Notes: a model not told the origin generated them from the sequence alone. A stretch of 13,546 nucleotides of DNA from Desulfobacterales bacterium (GCA_022361315.1 JAKSBB010000508.1:1-13546), one strand, 5' to 3'; counted from the stretch's first letter, positions 1-7,812 are shown. Numbers and translations are program-made.

Positions 1-545
1 GAGTGGCCTCAATTGTGGAGAACATGCTGAGTTTTGCACGGAAATCGGACGCGTCTTTTTCCACCCATGATCCGGCGGTCTTAATGGACAAAGTGCTGGT
101 GCTGGCCGAAACGGACTATGATCTGAAAAATCACAACGACTTCAAGTCCATTGCTCTAGAGAAAAGGTATGAAGCGCATCTGCCCCCGGTGGTTTGCGAG
201 AGTGGTAAAATTCAGCAGGTCATCCTGAATATCCTCAACAATGGTGCCTACGCCATGTTTGAGAGTGAAAAAGATGTAGCACCAAAATTTGTTTTGAGGC
301 TGAATCGGGAAACGGCGTCGAACATGCTGAGGATTGAAATTGAAGATAACGGCCCCGGAATGGATGAAAATACCGCCAAGCAGATATTCGATCCCTTTTT
401 CACCACCAAACCCGTGGGGGCGGGCACCGGATTGGGCTTATCCGTCTCCTATTTTATCATTACCGAAACCCACAACGGGTCAATGGATGTGGTTTCCGAA
501 CCGGGCCGGGGTGCAACCTTTATTATCCGGTTGCCATTGGATTAA
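1..545 (+). CDS. Sensor histidine kinase, C-terminal part (5' end outside window)
   Basis: This is the 3' end of a two-component sensor kinase; the open frame runs in from the left edge, so the first in-frame GTG near base 3 is not a credible start. About 180 residues are visible. They begin just after where the phosphorylated His would lie, with a typical second dimerisation helix (IVENMLSFARKS). The HATPase_c domain follows: N box with N76/N79/N80 (VILNILNNGAYAM), G1 box EDNGPGM at 114-120, F box IFDPFFTTK at 128-136, and G2 box GTGLGLSV at 141-148. The wording of these boxes is that of NtrB/PAS-type kinases (HDFNNLL group), the same class as the second transmitter of the neighbouring hybrid kinase. 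There is no receiver domain after the ATPase, so it is a simple kinase at this end. It converges on the hybrid kinase with only 17 bp between stop codons. Sensor input and partner regulator lie outside the window. Confidence 0.93.
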   Translation, partial: VASIVENMLSFARKSDASFSTHDPAVLMDKVLVLAETDYDLKNHNDFKSIALEKRYEAHLPPVVCESGKIQQVILNILNNGAYAMFESEKDVAPKFVLRLNRETASNMLRIEIEDNGPGMDENTAKQIFDPFFTTKPVGAGTGLGLSVSYFIITETHNGSMDVVSEPGRGATFIIRLPLD

Positions 546-562
546 ATTCCGGGGAGCGCCGT

Positions 563-3500
563 TTACATCTGTGAATGATGCATGGCCCTGTGGATGCCCC
601 GGGACAGATCATCCAGTGTCAGCGGTTTTTGCAGAAAATATCGATGACCCGTGGCCGGAAGGGCTTCCTTGGCCTTCAGGTTGTTAAAACCGCTGCAGAT
701 GACCACCGGTACCGCTTGATTTACCTTGAATATCTGTTCCGAGAGTTGCAGGCCTGTCATTTCAGGCATCATCATATCCGTGAGCACCAGGTCAAAGGTC
801 TGGGGGGATAACACAAAGGCCTCCACCGCCTGTTTCGGTTCCGTGTAGCCCGTGACGGAATACCCCAGGCCTTCAAGCATGGCCCTGAGGGATGAGACAA
901 CCGCTTCATCATCATCCACCACAAGGATATGCCCGTCTCCATCCTGCAGGGTGTCGGGTAATTCTTGAACCTCGGCGGTTTCTTTCTGTGTGGTGGCCGG
1001 TAACAATACGATAAACCGGCTCCCTCTTCCCGGTTCGCTGTATACTTTGATGCTGCCCTTGTGGCTTTCAACTATCCCGTGGACAACGGACAGGCCGAGT
1101 CCCGTGCCTTTTCCCTCTTCTTTGGTGGTGAAGTATGGGTCAAAAACCTTATCCATGAGGTCCCGGTCCATGCCAATCCCTGTATCAGAAATATCAAGCT
1201 GCAGGTATTTCCCCGAGGGAACGTCGTGAAACGCAGTGTCCCGGGAGGAAATGTTTACAGGGGTAAGGGCAATATCCAGGGTTCCGCCGGTGTCTTCCAT
1301 GGCGTGGCAGGCATTAATGCCGATGTTCAGGACCACCTGTTCCATCTGCGTGGCATTCCCCATGATGTCCAGACTGTTTTCAGTCAGGTTCAGGGTGATT
1401 TCAACGTTGGCAGGGGCCAGGGTTTTAAGCAGTTTCACCGTCTCCTTGATCACCGGAGCCAGACTCAGTACGGAGAATTGGTTATCCTTCTGGCGGGAAA
1501 ATGTAAGGATTTGCTGAATCAGGTCCCGGCTGCGCAATGTGGCTGTTTTAATGGTTGCGAGCCATTTTTCCTGCTGGGACGTCATATCCATGTGTTTAAA
1601 AAGGAGGTCACTGTATCCGAGGATGGGGGTCAGAAGGTTGTTGAAATCATGGGCGATGCCTCCGGCCATAAGGCCTACGGCCTCAAGCTTGCTGGACTGG
1701 GATACCCGGTCCGACATCTTCTTGTATTCGGTGATATCTCTTAAAAAGTTGAGAATGGCCGGACGCTGCTCCCAGATAATGCGGGCGGCGTTGGCCTGGA
1801 CCCAGATCTCCCTGCCGGCGTTGTTGTGTACCCTGAAGGTTTCGATGGAACGAAGCACTTCGCCCTTTAACCGTTTTTCCATCCGGTTTTCAACCGCTTT
1901 TTTATCCGCATCGCAAATAAAGGTCCGGTAGTGGACCGTCTCAAGTTCCGCCTCCGTTGTGTTTAAAAATTCCAGGGTTCTTCGGTTGGGGAATCGTATC
2001 CGGTCGTCCTGGATAATAAAAATTGCATCATTGGCATTCTGGGCCAGCATCATATACTTGTACCGGCTGTTCTTTAACTCGATGGTTGTCCGGGACAGGG
2101 TGAGATGGGCCTGAATTCTCGCCAGCAGTTCCTTCTGGGAAAAGGGTTTGGTCAGATAGTCGTTTGCACCGGCCTCAAACCCCGTGACAAGATCCGTCAT
2201 CAGGTTCTTGGCCGTGAGCATGATGATGGGGAGTTCGGCAGAGGTATAGGTATCACGCAGTATCCGGCAGACCTCGTAGCCGGACATTTTCGGCATCATG
2301 ATATCCAGCAGGATAAGATCCGGCTTTCCTTGCTCTTCGATCAACTGGAGGGCATTCATACCTGTTGAGGCAGAGGCTACTTTATAGTTCAGAAGGCTGA
2401 GTTGATTTGTCACCGCCGTCAGGTTCACGGGTTCGTCATCCACAACGAGAATATGGAATCCCTCTGCATATTCGGGCGGTACAACGACCTGATCCGGTGC
2501 TTCATCTGCTGAGGTATCCATAAACCGCATTGATGGGGATAGTGTATCGTTGCCGCCAGTGTTGTCCCGGATCGTCTGTTCAGGCAGAGGGCATTCGGAA
2601 ACGGGGAGTGAGAAGGTAAATACCGACCCTTTACCGGGGTCGGATTCCACCCGGATATTGCCGCCGTGAAGCGCTACCAGTTCCCGGGTGATGGAAAGAC
2701 CCAGGCCGGTGCCGCCAAATTCCCTTTCGGTGGAGCCGTCAGCCTGTTCAAAGGGGTTGAATATCCGGTCCAGTTTGTCTGCGGGAATACCGATTCCCGA
2801 ATCAGACACGGAGATGTCAAGGTAATTGTCCTTCACTTCAGCAGAAAGACGCACCCGGCCTTCAGGGGTGAATTTCACCGCATTGCCCACCAGGTTGTAC
2901 AACACCTGTTGAATCCTGTTTTCATCCGCGTCGATGCAGGGGAGGTCTCTTGCAATATCATTTTCAAGTATCAGGTGCTTTTCGCCGATCATGGGGCGGG
3001 AGACGGCAAGCACCACTTCGGCCAGATCCCGTATATGGAAAACGCTTTTCTTCAGGGAAATGGATTTTTGCCCGAGTTTGGAGAAATCAAGAATATCGTT
3101 TACAAGGTTGGATAGGCGGCGGCCGCTGGTGGCAATCATGCGGAGATTGGATTCCATTTTCGGTTCCACCTGCCCCGCCACCCCGGCCATGAGGGATTCT
3201 GCAATACCGATGATTCCGTTCAGCGGGGTTCGCAGTTCATGGGAGGTGTTATCCAGAATCTGGCTTTTGAGTTTGTCCACCCGCACCAGTTCTTGGTTTT
3301 GTGCTTCAACCTTTTGGTTCAGAAGTTCAAGGTCATGGATTTTTTGCTGAATGGCTGTCCGCATGCTTAGAAAACTTGTGGCCAGACGGCCGATTTCATC
3401 CCTGCGGTCGGCTTTGATGAGGAAAGCGTCGTCACCGGATTTATTCTCTTCCGGATCTTTGCCATCGGGTTGCATGGCTTCGGTGGCACCGGTCAGTTCG

Positions 3501-4459
3501 GTCAGGGGGCCGGTGATGGAACGGGCCAGTCGGATACTGCCGATGAAAAGCACACAGATGAGCACCACCTGACCTGCCATCTGCAGCCTGCCGGCTGTGC
3601 GGTTTTTTTCAATGCGTATACGTTCTGAGTCTGCGGCAATTTCCCTGGTGAGCCGGCTGATATCCTGCTCGGTTTTCTGAAGTCTGTCCGATATATCCAT
3701 GTTCCGGACAAAAAGGGAGCGCAACAGGGGAACCTGCTCCGACAGCCCCTGATAGGTATGGGTCAACTGCCCGGAAAGGGGCCCCCAGGTATTTTCATCC
3801 AGGTGCTTCACCTGGAATCGCAGGTTCTTTTCCTGGGTGTACAGCTTTGTCATGGCCTGCTTGAAACCCCGGTCGAATGCATCGCTGTCCCTTCCCAGAA
3901 GCAGGTCCTGATTCACCAGGATAATAATTTCACTCACGTAGGAAAAGGCGGTCAGACTTGTATTTTTCAGCTCCTGGAGGGCACCCACATCTTCATCTTC
4001 GTAGAGCATGCTTTCGGCAATCCGCCGCTGGATATCCGCATCTGCCCGGAGATGTTTGCTGCCATAGCTTTCGGCCAGGTCATTGATCCTGTCCTTGGTC
4101 TCAATCAGTCCTTCACCGGCATCTACCATGGCGTCAAATGCTTCCCTGAAGGTGGTCAGCATCATCCCGATCCTGTCGACACGCGCCGAATCCTCCAGCA
4201 GTTCCCGGTCCAACCCTGAAAGACTTGCCTCGGCCCGATCCAGTGATGAGAAAACATCGGTGTCACCGGTGTATGTTTTCTCGTAGTTCTTTTCACGGAC
4301 CAGGGCGTTAAGGACATGGATCCGGAGCTGCTTGACGTCTTCGGTGAGCCGGTGGTACCGAAGTTCCTGCTTTTTCAGTCCGGATGAGAAAACCGTAATC
4401 ATCACCAGTGATAAGAGGCAGACGGCAACCAGCAGATTTATTTTATGGAGTATTTTCAT
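563..4459 (-). CDS. Double hybrid sensor histidine kinase (two HisKA-HATPase-REC units, PAS between)
   Basis: Inner-membrane phosphorelay kinase of 1298 residues. Order: TM helix about 7-27; mostly helical extracytoplasmic region about 28-293 with EKN motifs near 56-58 and 210-212, reminiscent of four-helix or HBM-type sensors but not assignable with certainty; TM about 294-312; HAMP about 310-375 (ends DEIGRLATSF); HisKA with H407 (SHELRTPLNG); HATPase with N526, DSGIGIP at 553-559 and GGTGLGLS at 582-589; REC1 with D674/D675, phospho-acceptor D719 and K771; PAS about 797-912; second HisKA with H937 (AHDFNNLL); second HATPase with DTGIGMD at 1092-1098 and GTGLGLSV at 1118-1125; REC2 with D1182-D1184, D1228 and K1278. 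All key residues are present, so both units should be active. No HPt or DNA-binding output domain is present, so the final target is elsewhere. The chosen ATG starts the first TM helix. No good ribosome binding site precedes it; translation may be coupled to the Cache gene 24 nt upstream. Confidence 0.95.
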   Translation of the reverse strand: MKILHKINLLVAVCLLSLVMITVFSSGLKKQELRYHRLTEDVKQLRIHVLNALVREKNYEKTYTGDTDVFSSLDRAEASLSGLDRELLEDSARVDRIGMMLTTFREAFDAMVDAGEGLIETKDRINDLAESYGSKHLRADADIQRRIAESMLYEDEDVGALQELKNTSLTAFSYVSEIIILVNQDLLLGRDSDAFDRGFKQAMTKLYTQEKNLRFQVKHLDENTWGPLSGQLTHTYQGLSEQVPLLRSLFVRNMDISDRLQKTEQDISRLTREIAADSERIRIEKNRTAGRLQMAGQVVLICVLFIGSIRLARSITGPLTELTGATEAMQPDGKDPEENKSGDDAFLIKADRRDEIGRLATSFLSMRTAIQQKIHDLELLNQKVEAQNQELVRVDKLKSQILDNTSHELRTPLNGIIGIAESLMAGVAGQVEPKMESNLRMIATSGRRLSNLVNDILDFSKLGQKSISLKKSVFHIRDLAEVVLAVSRPMIGEKHLILENDIARDLPCIDADENRIQQVLYNLVGNAVKFTPEGRVRLSAEVKDNYLDISVSDSGIGIPADKLDRIFNPFEQADGSTEREFGGTGLGLSITRELVALHGGNIRVESDPGKGSVFTFSLPVSECPLPEQTIRDNTGGNDTLSPSMRFMDTSADEAPDQVVVPPEYAEGFHILVVDDEPVNLTAVTNQLSLLNYKVASASTGMNALQLIEEQGKPDLILLDIMMPKMSGYEVCRILRDTYTSAELPIIMLTAKNLMTDLVTGFEAGANDYLTKPFSQKELLARIQAHLTLSRTTIELKNSRYKYMMLAQNANDAIFIIQDDRIRFPNRRTLEFLNTTEAELETVHYRTFICDADKKAVENRMEKRLKGEVLRSIETFRVHNNAGREIWVQANAARIIWEQRPAILNFLRDITEYKKMSDRVSQSSKLEAVGLMAGGIAHDFNNLLTPILGYSDLLFKHMDMTSQQEKWLATIKTATLRSRDLIQQILTFSRQKDNQFSVLSLAPVIKETVKLLKTLAPANVEITLNLTENSLDIMGNATQMEQVVLNIGINACHAMEDTGGTLDIALTPVNISSRDTAFHDVPSGKYLQLDISDTGIGMDRDLMDKVFDPYFTTKEEGKGTGLGLSVVHGIVESHKGSIKVYSEPGRGSRFIVLLPATTQKETAEVQELPDTLQDGDGHILVVDDDEAVVSSLRAMLEGLGYSVTGYTEPKQAVEAFVLSPQTFDLVLTDMMMPEMTGLQLSEQIFKVNQAVPVVICSGFNNLKAKEALPATGHRYFLQKPLTLDDLSRGIHRAMHHSQM

Positions 4460-4483
4460 GGGGTGGCCGGCAGATCTGCTGCC

Positions 4484-5707
4484 CTAGTCAGCATCTGTCC
4501 AGTATGCGGTCATATCATCCAGGTAATTAACGGTAAGGGCCATTTCTTCGAGGGAATAGGCCCGGTAGGGCATGATGGCATGGACAACGTAGGGTGTATC
4601 CGGAATCCTGACATAAACATCCAGTTCGTAGGACGGGGCCGTGATTTTGGTCAGTGATCGAATAAAGGTGGTATACTGAAATAACCAAGCCCCCGCGGGG
4701 CTGACTTTTACCTTTTCAGCCGCTTCCACGCCCACCAGGCGTCCGCTGTGGTCCTTGAATTTTGCCAGCAGGCCGGGTTTATTCAGCAGCTTGTGCAGGG
4801 CCGGATTGGGATGGGCCCGGATCAGCGCTTTGTCCGTATCGTGGATCTGCGCAAAGGGCCGGAAACCGTCCAACCGGTTCCACCTGGAAAAGGGGAGGTT
4901 GAATTCATCAATGGCCTTTTCACCCTGGGCCACATCCTTTTTAAATTCATTCCCGATGTATTCCGCGCGGTCCTGAGCGATTTTCAACAGGTCCCGAGGT
5001 GTAAAATGGGTTTCAAAATAACGGTACCTCATTTCAAAAGGAAAGTCCGACGGCTGCTCAGGCCCGGACCAGTAAGGTGCCATTTGATTCAGGTATTCAA
5101 TGGTCCGGTCCATTTCAGCCACGGAGCCGGCAGCATATGGCATATGCCCGCAGATATGATATGGCGTTCCCGGAATGTCCACATAGGCATTCAGCACATA
5201 CATGGGAGAGGTAATCCCGGTTATAGCCCGATCCCAGGTGGTATACTGATAAGAGAAGAAACCCTCCGGCATCCGCGTGATGGTGTCAAAGGCTTCCACG
5301 ATGGGCAACCGCCCCGCATGGTCTTTAAACTTCTGATACAGGTTTTCAATAAATCTGAGCTTGTGGAGCTTGGGGTTCGGATGGGCCTCGATCCACCCTT
5401 TTTCAAAGTCATTTATCTGGGTATGGGGATGCAGACCGTCCATCCGGTTCCACCGGGAAAAGGGCAGGTTGTACTCATCCAGGGCAATCCGTCCCTTCTC
5501 AGGGCTTTTCTCAAATTTCCCGGCGATATACGTCGCCTCCTTCTGCACCCGTCGCAGCAGATCCCGTGGGGTATAAGTGGATGAAAAATGACGGTAAATC
5601 GCCTCAACCGCGAATTTTTCTCCGGTTTCGGCCGGTTCTGATGCCAGTACCGGCACAGTAGCCAGAACAAGTAACCCCAAAATCGCTGTAAGCACTTTTT
5701 GTTTCAT
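4484..5707 (-). CDS. Secreted tandem Cache_2-like sensor protein
   Basis: Predicted exported protein of 407 residues. The start is the ATG at 5707, because it begins a classic signal peptide (KQK, hydrophobic core about 5-20, cleavage about after VLA at 20-22) and has a GGA 7 nt upstream; the frame extends 17 codons further without improving it. The mature part is two homologous domains, about 38-213 and 228-403. Each carries NLPFSRWNR (80-88, 270-278), AHPNP (108-112, 298-302), FKDHxGR (127-133, 317-323), an xGxxxxQYTT strand (about 149-157, 339-347), an aromatic Y-V-IP-TPY strand and an MPY end. The layout matches the Cache_2 (single Cache) ligand-binding fold, where AHP, DxxG and a Y-rich strand recur; this is family recognition, not proof. 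It has no TM anchor beyond the signal peptide and no output domain. Being 24 nt upstream of the hybrid kinase, it probably acts as its periplasmic sensing partner. Small organic acids are usual Cache ligands; the ligand here is unknown. Confidence 0.82.
   Translation of the reverse strand: MKQKVLTAILGLLVLATVPVLASEPAETGEKFAVEAIYRHFSSTYTPRDLLRRVQKEATYIAGKFEKSPEKGRIALDEYNLPFSRWNRMDGLHPHTQINDFEKGWIEAHPNPKLHKLRFIENLYQKFKDHAGRLPIVEAFDTITRMPEGFFSYQYTTWDRAITGITSPMYVLNAYVDIPGTPYHICGHMPYAAGSVAEMDRTIEYLNQMAPYWSGPEQPSDFPFEMRYRYFETHFTPRDLLKIAQDRAEYIGNEFKKDVAQGEKAIDEFNLPFSRWNRLDGFRPFAQIHDTDKALIRAHPNPALHKLLNKPGLLAKFKDHSGRLVGVEAAEKVKVSPAGAWLFQYTTFIRSLTKITAPSYELDVYVRIPDTPYVVHAIMPYRAYSLEEMALTVNYLDDMTAYWTDAD
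4499..5596 (-). repeat. Internal domain duplication in the Cache-like protein (190-residue period)
   Basis: The two domains of the secreted sensor occupy about 5069-5596 (first) and 4499-5026 (second). Landmark motifs are offset by exactly 190 codons over the whole length (NLPFSRWNR, AHPNP, FKDH, TPY, MPY), so there has been almost no insertion or deletion since the duplication. At DNA level the copies are clearly diverged, which points to an old duplication held by selection rather than a recent one. Confidence 0.85.
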
Positions 5708-5839
5708 CAATACATCCAGTTTCCTATGATGTCGTGCGCCACACAAATTATTAAGCAACTCTCCATGTAAATCCCCGGCAGGATAAGGGATTTTCGATAT
5801 ACTGCGGTTAATTTTACCCGCATAGAACCGGAATTGGTA

Positions 5840-5859
5840 TATACATAGTTTACTGTATA
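5840..5859. promoter_or_regulatory. Inverted repeat, possible operator for the Cache/kinase operon
   Basis: Perfect 6-bp arms TATACA and TGTATA flank an 8-nt centre, giving a 20-bp dyad about 130 bp upstream of the Cache-like start. Spacing and symmetry fit a dimeric regulator. The repeat is AT-rich in an AT-rich region, so chance is a real alternative. Confidence 0.25.
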
Positions 5860-5876
5860 GAAATTTTACCTGTAGA

Positions 5877-5924
5877 AATCAAGGGATAATACCCTGCAAT
5901 TCAAGTTGGGAGATATCCTTGATT
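5877..5924. repeat. Imperfect extended hairpin in the intergenic region
   Basis: AATCAAGGGATA at 5877-5888 pairs with TATCCTTGATT at 5914-5924 with one bulged G. Further in, CCC (5892-5894) can pair with GGG (5908-5910), and CAA (5897-5899) with TTG (5906-5908 region) around a small loop. The outer 11 pairs are solid; the inner ones are optional. A T-rich but interrupted tract follows on the + strand. It could be a terminator-like element, a structured leader or a regulator site; no gene ends next to it on the + strand, so a terminator role is not obvious. Confidence 0.45.
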
Positions 5925-6236
5925 GCTTTGCTTTGTTTGAAGATCTACTAAGAAATTGATACTATTCAATTCTCTTTTATAGGTTTTTAATCGGGGGGAA
6001 TCTACAGGTCGCGTTTCAGGACTCGTACTAAATTGCTATTGATTCCGCGGCCCACCCTGATCGTGGCAAGTGTAGGATTGCCGGTCTGTCTTTGACGCCC
6101 CGAGAGTCATCACTACTCCAGGCCATCTCCACCACCGGCTGTCTGACCTTGGATAAGCATTTGAAAAAACGGCCTTATATACCATAAATGTTTACTTTGA
6201 GATTGCTTTTTTTTAGAACTAAATGAGTTTATTCAT

Positions 6237-6251
6237 TCACACATGGTGTGA
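6237..6251. promoter_or_regulatory. Short palindrome upstream of the HisKA_3 kinase
   Basis: TCACAC, a 3-nt centre ATG, then GTGTGA: perfect 6-bp arms. It lies about 90 bp upstream of the candidate -10 box of the downstream kinase, a position possible for an activator site. The half-sites face the opposite way to CRP sites (TGTGA-N6-TCACA), so I do not assign it to that family. Confidence 0.25.
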
Positions 6252-6338
6252 GGGCCAGATTTTTTTATACAGAATTATTTCCTCCCGGAACTATTATGAT
6301 ATAGTCAATTATTTATTTCCCAAGGGCCTGGCCTTATT

Positions 6339-6344
6339 TATAAT
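6339..6344 (+). promoter_or_regulatory. Candidate -10 box for the HisKA_3 kinase
   Basis: A perfect TATAAT hexamer lies about 45 bp upstream of the chosen kinase ATG. The hexamer 17 bp further upstream (TTTCCC) is a poor -35, so if used this promoter may need an activator. The AT-rich setting makes chance TATAAT likely. Confidence 0.3.
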
Positions 6345-6388
6345 TGATATTTTCGTATGGTCCTCTAATCAAAGAAAGGTATTGTAGA

Positions 6389-7732
6389 ATGGACGACAGG
6401 TTGTTTTTTAAACGCAAGCTATTCGTTCCTTGCATATTTGCATTTGCTCTTCTGCTGGGTTTAATTGCTTCAGAATACCTTGTTCATTTTGGTAATAATC
6501 GGGAAAGAAGACATTTGATACAGCTTGCGGAAACTGCAGCTGTTGCAATTGATGCAGCTCAAGTGTCGCATCTTAGAGGCATACCTGAAGAAGTCGAATC
6601 TACTGAATATAAATTGATAAAAAGACAGGTGGAAAGACTTCATACCCATGTGCCTGAAGCGGGATTTGTCTATATAATGAGCTTGACTGAAGATCGAGCG
6701 GGAGGTGTATTCTTAGCGGATAGTGAACCTTCTGATTCAAAAGATGCCGTAATCCCAGGAGAGATATGGGAGGAGGCCACCAAAGAATTTATTGACGCGT
6801 TTAAAACTGGAGAATCTTTTACTGAAGGGCCCATGAAAGATAAATGGGGAGTATGGGTGACAGGATTTGCAGCAATCCGACATCCAGAGACTCAGTCTGT
6901 TTATGCCCTATTGGGTATTGATATCAGAGCAAATCAATGGAAAAAGACGATACTCTCATACCGCCTATTGGGATATGCACTTACACTATTTCTTCTTCTA
7001 CTGGTTTCACTTTTTTTCATATATGCAAATAAAATACACAGGTTAAATGATACTCTTGAATGTAAGGTGAAAGATAGAACCAATGATCTGAAAAGTCTGA
7101 ATAATCATCTCATAGAAGTTGAGCAAAATGAACGAGATAGGCTGTCATCAATACTTCACGACAGTGTAGCTCAGACTTTGGCCTTGAGCATATCTAACAT
7201 TAAGACCTTAAGGAAATCTCAGGAAATCAAGGACACCAACAGTTTAGAAATTATTCAAAAATATTTAGAAATTTCGGAACATCAAGTCCGTACAATAATT
7301 TATGATCTCAGCTCACAAGTTCTACGGGATTTTGACATTGGTGCAGCCCTTGATTTTTTAATCGAAAGAAATATTGAATTACATAAATTAAAATTCGAGT
7401 ATATTAACAACACGGAAAAGGCGGTTATAGTCTCAGAAACAAGCAAAGTACTTTTATATCGTGGGGTGAATGAACTGTTACAGAATATTGTCACACATTC
7501 TTGTTCTGAAAGGGCTGAAATCGAACTATACGAAGAGGAAAATTATGTTTGTGTTCGAGTTGAAGATTTCGGTGTTGGAATCGACTTGAATAGTAATATA
7601 AGTAAGAACACTGGGGGCTTGGGGCTACTCGATTTAAAAGAAAGAATTATAACTACAAGAGGTGATTTCTCTGTTGAGTCAGTGCGTGATCTGGGGACAA
7701 AAATCGTGATAAAAATTCCTAAGGATAAATAA
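6389..7732 (+). CDS. Membrane-bound NarL/DegS-type sensor histidine kinase (HisKA_3), orphan
   Basis: Inner-membrane kinase of 447 residues. The ATG at 6389 was chosen over an in-frame TTG at 6344 because AAAGG lies 9-10 nt upstream. Order: TM about 11-32; extracytoplasmic sensor about 33-188, probably Cache-like (ends YALLGIDIRANQW), with no close match recognised; TM about 192-213; coiled-coil linker about 214-245; HisKA_3 dimerisation domain with phospho-acceptor H257 (LSSILHDSVAQTL); HATPase_c with N361/N366, DFGVGID at 393-399 and GGLGLLDLKERI at 409-420, which replaces the usual GTGLGL as expected for this family. Such kinases normally phosphorylate a NarL/LuxR-type regulator, but none is adjacent: katG faces it downstream and a long spacer lies upstream. 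Codon use is far more AT-rich than in neighbouring genes, suggesting transfer from another source or a region under different constraint. Confidence 0.9.
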   Translation: MDDRLFFKRKLFVPCIFAFALLLGLIASEYLVHFGNNRERRHLIQLAETAAVAIDAAQVSHLRGIPEEVESTEYKLIKRQVERLHTHVPEAGFVYIMSLTEDRAGGVFLADSEPSDSKDAVIPGEIWEEATKEFIDAFKTGESFTEGPMKDKWGVWVTGFAAIRHPETQSVYALLGIDIRANQWKKTILSYRLLGYALTLFLLLLVSLFFIYANKIHRLNDTLECKVKDRTNDLKSLNNHLIEVEQNERDRLSSILHDSVAQTLALSISNIKTLRKSQEIKDTNSLEIIQKYLEISEHQVRTIIYDLSSQVLRDFDIGAALDFLIERNIELHKLKFEYINNTEKAVIVSETSKVLLYRGVNELLQNIVTHSCSERAEIELYEEENYVCVRVEDFGVGIDLNSNISKNTGGLGLLDLKERIITTRGDFSVESVRDLGTKIVIKIPKDK

Positions 7733-7812
7733 AATCCTATACGGCCAGAGGACGTTTTGGGAATGCTGCAATATCACCATGTGGAATTCTCAGCAGAGCA
7801 ATTGAACAGCGA

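Larger units (their letters stand above)
5708..6388. other. AT-rich intergenic region between divergent sensor genes
   Basis: This 681-bp spacer separates the divergently transcribed Cache-like gene (-) and the HisKA_3 kinase (+). I see no convincing gene in it. It holds an inverted repeat at 5840-5859, a larger imperfect hairpin at 5877-5924, a GC-rich block at about 6003-6175 with stops in all frames, a short palindrome at 6237-6251 and a consensus -10 box at 6339-6344. The surrounding DNA is strikingly AT-rich compared with the left and right thirds of the window. Promoters for both flanking genes must lie here; for the minus-strand gene I could not single one out. Confidence 0.7.

Noticed and set aside
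1061..1744. 227-codon open frame on the + strand within the hybrid kinase
   Set aside because: Antisense to well-defined kinase domains, with no own start signal.
4748..5584. 278-codon open frame on the + strand
   Set aside because: It lies entirely antisense to the Cache-like gene, has no ribosome binding site or recognisable domain, and its length is explained by the codon use of the real gene.
5868..6009. Perfect 9-bp inverted repeat ACCTGTAGA / TCTACAGGT, 124 bp apart, as possible mobile-element ends
   Set aside because: No transposase or target-site duplication is visible, and one such match is expected by chance in a region of this size.
6237..6251. CRP site
   Set aside because: The half-sites are in the reverse orientation (TCACA outside, TGTGA inside) with the wrong spacing for the CRP consensus.
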